Shown here: piece by piece, positions 14,031-17,360 of the stretch
How positions within the stretch are numbered: position 1 is the stretch's first letter
How the letters are laid out: every line of letters begins with the position of its first letter
The notes under the pieces: generated by a model
Told to the model about the DNA's origin: nothing
Databases searched by the model: none
The model's input: the letters and a program-made list of their open reading frames with translations, nothing else
Source of the DNA: CAYNGH01 sp964396845
GTDB lineage: Bacteria; Vulcanimicrobiota; JAJTBE01; CAYNGH01
Length of the DNA stretch: 17,360 nucleotides
Reading direction: 5' to 3'
Assembly (NCBI GenBank): GCA_964396845.1
Contig: CAYNGH010000063.1
Location: 1-17,360, forward strand
Program-made: the position numbers and the translations under genes

Positions 14031-15497
14031 TCATTCCTGGGGCTTCTCTTCTCCGTTGCCTTTTTCTTTTGTGCTTAACTGGTACTTTTCAAAATACTCT
14101 TCCTCGGCCCCCACTTCTTCCAGATCATAACCTGCTCCCTGAACCAGGTTGCGGGCTGCCAGGATTCCGGTTTCCATAGAATGATCCTGATTGTTATAAC
14201 GGAATCTGCCGGGCCTTCCCACCAACTGTAAGTTAATGAATTTCCCCAGATAATCCTTTACAATCCTCAGATGTTCCTCATATCCCAGCTCATAAACGGG
14301 ATACACAAAATCCTCCCGGAATTTGCGAAAATCCTCCACATCTTCTTCCTTCACAAAACCCAGGCGATCCAGATCCTTCATGGTGATTTCCTTGATATAA
14401 TCGGCTTCCGCCTCCCAGCGGGGATCATCCTCAAAAACAAAATGCTCTACCCACAAGGTGGTGCGATCCTGGGGGGACATGTGGACAGAAAAATTCTTTG
14501 CCTCATGAATCCTGCCAAAGGGGATCTCCCGGTCCGGAAAGTAAACCCAGTTGTCCCGGCTGACCCGTTCCTTCTTCAGCTGAAGATAGAGATATACCTG
14601 GCTTCGCCAGCGGAGCTTTGACGAGGCTTCCAGAACCTCGTCGGGGGGGGGCGGGTTCATCATACTGATCAGGGATGTGATGGGGATGGAGGATATGAAG
14701 AAGTCGCCGGGATGTTTCACCGTCTTTTCTCCCCCTGCAGTCCCCACGGATGTTATCCTGTCACCTTCGCAAAAAACCTCCGCCACCGGTGAAGACAGGT
14801 GAATCTTTCCCCCGTCCCGGGCGATTTTCTCTGCCATCTTCTCATATGTCTGGCCTGCGCCGTAACGGGGATAGTAAAACTGATCCACCAGGGTCTTGGG
14901 GCCTTTTTGATTTTTGAAGAGAGCCTTTTTTATCACCGACATGATGGAAAGCCCCTTGATCCGCTGACGGGCCCAGTCGGGAGAAATCTTCCTGCAGGGA
15001 ATACCCCAGATTTTCTCAGTATAATTTATCATGTTCAATTCCGCCAGAGTACGGCCGAATTCCTGAACCACGAAATCTTCAAAGCTTTCCACTCTGGGGT
15101 TGAACACCATTTTATTGAACCGGGACCAGAGATAATCCAGAAAAGCCCTCATGGCTCCCATAGGCCCCATATTGGAGAGGGCATCTTTTAAATCCACCGG
15201 GTAAAGATAAAACTTGCCCTGAATATAAAAACGGGTGAAACGGTTCACCAGTATCCAGTCATCTCCCAAAACTTCTTCAATCATGTCGTAAAGATACTGA
15301 TTCTTGGAAAAAAACCGGTGAGGGCCGATATCTGTAAGGAAATCTCCTATCCGGAGAGTCCGGGCCAGGCCCCCGGTCTGAGGGTAACGTTCCAGAACCG
15401 TGCATGGATAGCCGTTGCGGGAGAGTTCATAGCCTGCGGATATTCCGGCGGGGCCTCCTCCCAGAATAAGAATCCGGGATTGCTTTTCTGCTTTCAA
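14031..15497 (-). CDS. FAD-dependent oxidoreductase, UGM/protoporphyrinogen-oxidase-like
   Basis: 488 residues. An N-terminal dinucleotide-binding fold has ILILGGGPAGISAGYEL (G13-x-G15-x-x-G18), then E36 in VLER for the FAD ribose, TGGLARTL and DIGPHRFF, signatures of the amine oxidase/UDP-galactopyranose-mutase-like FAD proteins. The middle is a substrate domain of unknown specificity. The C-terminal FAD contact region (LQLVGRPGRFRYNNQDHSM, then GILAARNLV) is intact. Relatives often sit near sugar or lipid biosynthesis genes; here no glycosyltransferase is present, so the substrate is open. The start is a TTG at 15497 with AAAGG about eleven bases upstream, so the beginning is less certain. 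It is the first gene of the minus-strand run and diverges from the zinc-ribbon gene. Confidence 0.9.
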   Translation of the reverse strand: MKAEKQSRILILGGGPAGISAGYELSRNGYPCTVLERYPQTGGLARTLRIGDFLTDIGPHRFFSKNQYLYDMIEEVLGDDWILVNRFTRFYIQGKFYLYPVDLKDALSNMGPMGAMRAFLDYLWSRFNKMVFNPRVESFEDFVVQEFGRTLAELNMINYTEKIWGIPCRKISPDWARQRIKGLSIMSVIKKALFKNQKGPKTLVDQFYYPRYGAGQTYEKMAEKIARDGGKIHLSSPVAEVFCEGDRITSVGTAGGEKTVKHPGDFFISSIPITSLISMMNPPPPDEVLEASSKLRWRSQVYLYLQLKKERVSRDNWVYFPDREIPFGRIHEAKNFSVHMSPQDRTTLWVEHFVFEDDPRWEAEADYIKEITMKDLDRLGFVKEEDVEDFRKFREDFVYPVYELGYEEHLRIVKDYLGKFINLQLVGRPGRFRYNNQDHSMETGILAARNLVQGAGYDLEEVGAEEEYFEKYQLSTKEKGNGEEKPQE

Positions 15498-15612
15498 TAC
15501 AGGAATTACCTTTCCATTTACTGTATAATCCAGTTTCTATCCCGGAAGCCCTGATCCTGCAAAGGATCCGCCGGGACAACCTCCGGGAATTTCAATCCGG
15601 CGGAGAGCTGGT

Positions 15613-15642
15613 ATTACATTCTGCCTGCTCATGGTGTATAAT
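15613..15642 (+). promoter_or_regulatory. Promoter placing transcription start on the ATG (leaderless)
   Basis: ATTACA (15613-15618, four of six to TTGACA) and a perfect TATAAT (15637-15642) are spaced 18 bases. A start about seven bases past the -10 falls at 15649, the A of the ATG for the zinc-ribbon protein. No Shine-Dalgarno precedes that ATG, which fits a leaderless message. Confidence 0.5.
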
Positions 15643-15648
15643 GGTCAT

Positions 15649-16266
15649 ATGGAAAACAGAAGCAGCATATGCCCCATCTGCGAGGGATTCAATTCCCAGA
15701 GGATTATGGTCTGCCGTCACTGCGGGCAGGATCTGGGGATCAATCCCCTGGGAGATTATATGAAATTCATCCAGAAACCTACCCTTCAGCAGAAGGCAGA
15801 CCTTGTATTCCAGCTGGGGACCCTGAGGCACAAGCTGAACCTGTCCTTCAACACCCTTCAGATCCTGTCGGAGCAGGGCAAGACTTCCCGGATAAACCGG
15901 GTTTTCAAGTATTACCGCCGGATGATGGAGCTGGATACAAGCTCTGCAACCTATTATCTGCTTCTGTTTTCCAGGGAGCTTTTCTATCGTTATTACGGGA
16001 CAATCATCATGAGCCTTCAGTCATATTTTATTCTGTGGCGGACATATCTGATGCGCCGGGAGTTTCCGGATAATCAACGTATTGAAGCCCTGTTCAGAAA
16101 AGGTCTTGACATGATAACAGACCAGAAAGAAAAACTCATAAGAATAATTGAAGCCCTCACCGATAACATTGAATCTCTGGATGAGAATGAAATTGCCGGC
16201 AACAACTGGACATCCCCGCCACCGCCGGCAATATGCTGGATGCTCACAGAAATACGCCGGGACTGA
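15649..16266 (+). CDS. Zinc-ribbon plus helical protein, family unknown
   Basis: About 205 residues from the ATG at 15649; an in-frame ATG at 15631 would lie inside the promoter and has no RBS either. The N-terminus has two CxxC knuckles (CPIC at 8-11 and CRHC at 22-25 in ICPICEGFNSQRIMVCRHCG) forming a likely treble-clef or zinc-ribbon site. The remainder is almost entirely helical with hydrophobic stretches (YYLLLFSRELFYRYYGTIIM, LQSYFILW) and a charged helical region, ending in a Pro-rich segment (TSPPPPAIC). Possible roles are nucleic-acid or protein binding, but none is supported. It converges with the next gene (15 bases between stops). Confidence 0.75.
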   Translation: MENRSSICPICEGFNSQRIMVCRHCGQDLGINPLGDYMKFIQKPTLQQKADLVFQLGTLRHKLNLSFNTLQILSEQGKTSRINRVFKYYRRMMELDTSSATYYLLLFSRELFYRYYGTIIMSLQSYFILWRTYLMRREFPDNQRIEALFRKGLDMITDQKEKLIRIIEALTDNIESLDENEIAGNNWTSPPPPAICWMLTEIRRD

Positions 16267-16281
16267 CATGCCCAAAAAAAA

Positions 16282-17034
16282 CTAACACCCCATCAGGGTC
16301 CAGCCCCGGGTCCTGCTGAAATGAACTTCTCCATAAAGGGTCTTGTGAGGTTTTCCATCCCGGAAGCTGTTGATGGTGGATCCGTATATTTCCAGAAATG
16401 TCTGAAGAAAAACAAGGCACTTGTCGAAAATACTCTGGAGCTCCGAGTATCGGAAATAACGTTTCACCGTTGAGCTGGTGCTGGCCAGAATCTTTTTAGT
16501 CAGCACCAGGTTTGCCCCTTCACTGAGCATATACTGGGAATGGGTAAAAGAATCGTGAATCTTGGGATAATAAACATACTCAAAGATTGTGTCCACGGGA
16601 ATATCCAGAGAAGCAACTTTCTTGCTGATGGCTTCGATTTTTTTGTCCACGGAACGACAAATCCGTTTCTTTCCATCAGAGTCGATATAATAAACCCGGG
16701 GGTCATATTCCAGGTTCAGGATGATATTGGCAAGGTTGCTCAGGATCTGATAGATGGCATCCACCTGAATAATATGGCTGTATGCAAAGAGCCTCATCCG
16801 GGCCTTGATGGTCTTGCTCACCTTGGGACTGCTGATTATCCGAATAACATCGTTGATCAGGGTTGACAGTTCGAAGAGTTCCGCCTCCTGGGTGCAGGAA
16901 ATGGATGTGGTACAAGAATCTTCCTCCAGGGTCAGAAGACTGGTGAGAAAAGCCTCCGGCGACTTGGTTCTGGCCCTCTTGAAAAGATCATTATAAGTTC
17001 TCAAGCAAAATATTTCAAATTCCCCGGTTTCCAA
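16282..17034 (-). CDS. Orphan helical protein
   Basis: 250 residues from a TTG start with GAGAGG eight bases upstream. Composition is mixed, with long amphipathic helices (for example YSHIIQVDAIYQILSNLANI and KKIEAISKKVASLD) and a Ser/Thr/Cys patch near residue 40 (SCTTSISCTQE). No signal peptide, membrane segment, or catalytic motif stands out. I do not recognise a family. Upstream on the minus strand there is a TTGACA hexamer (17072-17077) but no well-placed -10 element, so the promoter is not settled. It diverges from clpB and converges with the zinc-ribbon gene. Confidence 0.7.
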   Translation of the reverse strand: METGEFEIFCLRTYNDLFKRARTKSPEAFLTSLLTLEEDSCTTSISCTQEAELFELSTLINDVIRIISSPKVSKTIKARMRLFAYSHIIQVDAIYQILSNLANIILNLEYDPRVYYIDSDGKKRICRSVDKKIEAISKKVASLDIPVDTIFEYVYYPKIHDSFTHSQYMLSEGANLVLTKKILASTSSTVKRYFRYSELQSIFDKCLVFLQTFLEIYGSTINSFRDGKPHKTLYGEVHFSRTRGWTLMGC

Positions 17035-17255
17035 AATTACAACCTCTCGTGGGATAAACCCGGCATATTAATGTCAACAAAAGGAAATGAAGACAAGTTC
17101 CATTATTGCATTAGTTTTCTGCGATGATTTTTACTTTCCTCCATTGAAGCCAGATATTGAATAAACAACAATATGGATACTGCCTGAATCTTTTTGGAAT
17201 TGTGGGCATCTAATAATCAGACTAAGAATTATTTATAACTGGAGGATCAACTTTT

Positions 17256-17360
17256 ATGAGGATGGATCGTTTAACTGTAAAGGCCCAGGAGGCAATCCAT
17301 GAGGCCAATGACATAGCATCACAGTATAATCACCAGCAGATTGACCCGGAGCACCTTTTC
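17256..17360 (+). CDS. clpB: ClpB disaggregase, N-terminal fragment
   Basis: 35 codons before the window ends. MRMDRLTVKAQEAIHEANDI followed by ASQYNHQQIDPEHLF matches the beginning of the ClpB N-domain (usual form MRxDKLTxKAQEA...IDPEHLL). GGAGGA lies nine bases before the ATG. ClpB is an AAA+ Hsp104-type protein that, with DnaK and J-proteins, resolubilises aggregates. The 221 bp upstream region shows no inverted repeat of CIRCE type and no obvious heat-shock sigma box; a weak TTGTGG/TAAGAA pair (17200-17228, 17-base spacer) is the best promoter candidate. The rest of the gene is outside the window. Confidence 0.85.
   Translation, partial: MRMDRLTVKAQEAIHEANDIASQYNHQQIDPEHLF

Noticed and set aside
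1..17360. CRISPR arrays, tRNA or rRNA genes, transposase, integrase or phage genes
   Set aside because: No regularly spaced direct repeats with unique spacers, no cloverleaf or rRNA motifs, and no mobile-element proteins were found on reading both strands.

Overview
This is a compact bacterial chromosome segment of about 50% GC. It shows strong GGAGG-type ribosome binding sites, frequent TTG start codons and short gaps between genes. It starts inside the 3' end of one gene and ends 35 codons into clpB. I see no tRNA, rRNA, insertion sequence, integrase, phage gene or CRISPR array. Exported and lipoprotein-type signals, a sensor kinase with HD-GYP output and many TPR proteins suggest a double-membrane bacterium from a poorly characterised lineage. 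I cannot name the phylum from sequence alone.

Region A (1-6057) ends in four genes on the minus strand, in transcription order: a J-domain/TPR protein, a single-pass membrane protein with an Asp-rich tail, a cytoplasmic receiver/histidine kinase/HD-GYP protein, and a large protein with a TolB-N-like domain followed by TPRs. They are spaced 20-91 bp apart and look co-transcribed. Region B (6058-6336) is a divergent intergenic stretch. It holds two stem-loops that pair best as minus-strand RNA, and a plausible promoter for the plus-strand gene.

Region C (6337-8280, plus) encodes an exported TPR protein and a DUF89/ARMT1-type metal-dependent phosphatase. Region D (8291-15497, minus) is a long run of nine genes: an FAD oxidoreductase, a protein built of 22-residue repeats, a lipoate-ligase family protein, a small basic-acidic protein, an FmdB-type zinc ribbon, a possible lipid-binding-fold protein with an acidic tail, a TPR lipoprotein and a membrane-anchored PQQ-type propeller. 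That makes eight named products plus the divergent boundary at 15497; the first three genes are separated from the next five by about 130 bp. The last three of these (acidic-tail protein, lipoprotein, propeller) overlap or nearly touch and read as an envelope-directed module.

Region E (15613-17360) has a zinc-ribbon protein that seems to be translated from a leaderless mRNA, a convergent orphan helical protein, and the start of the ClpB disaggregase.

Themes that recur: TPR proteins (four), acidic C-terminal tails containing the tetrapeptide DEPD (three proteins), tails encoded by short tandem DNA repeats, and proteins of no recognised family. The most unusual single object is the 22/23-residue repeat protein at 13191-13985. 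The most unusual non-coding object is the paired hairpin region at 6156-6243.
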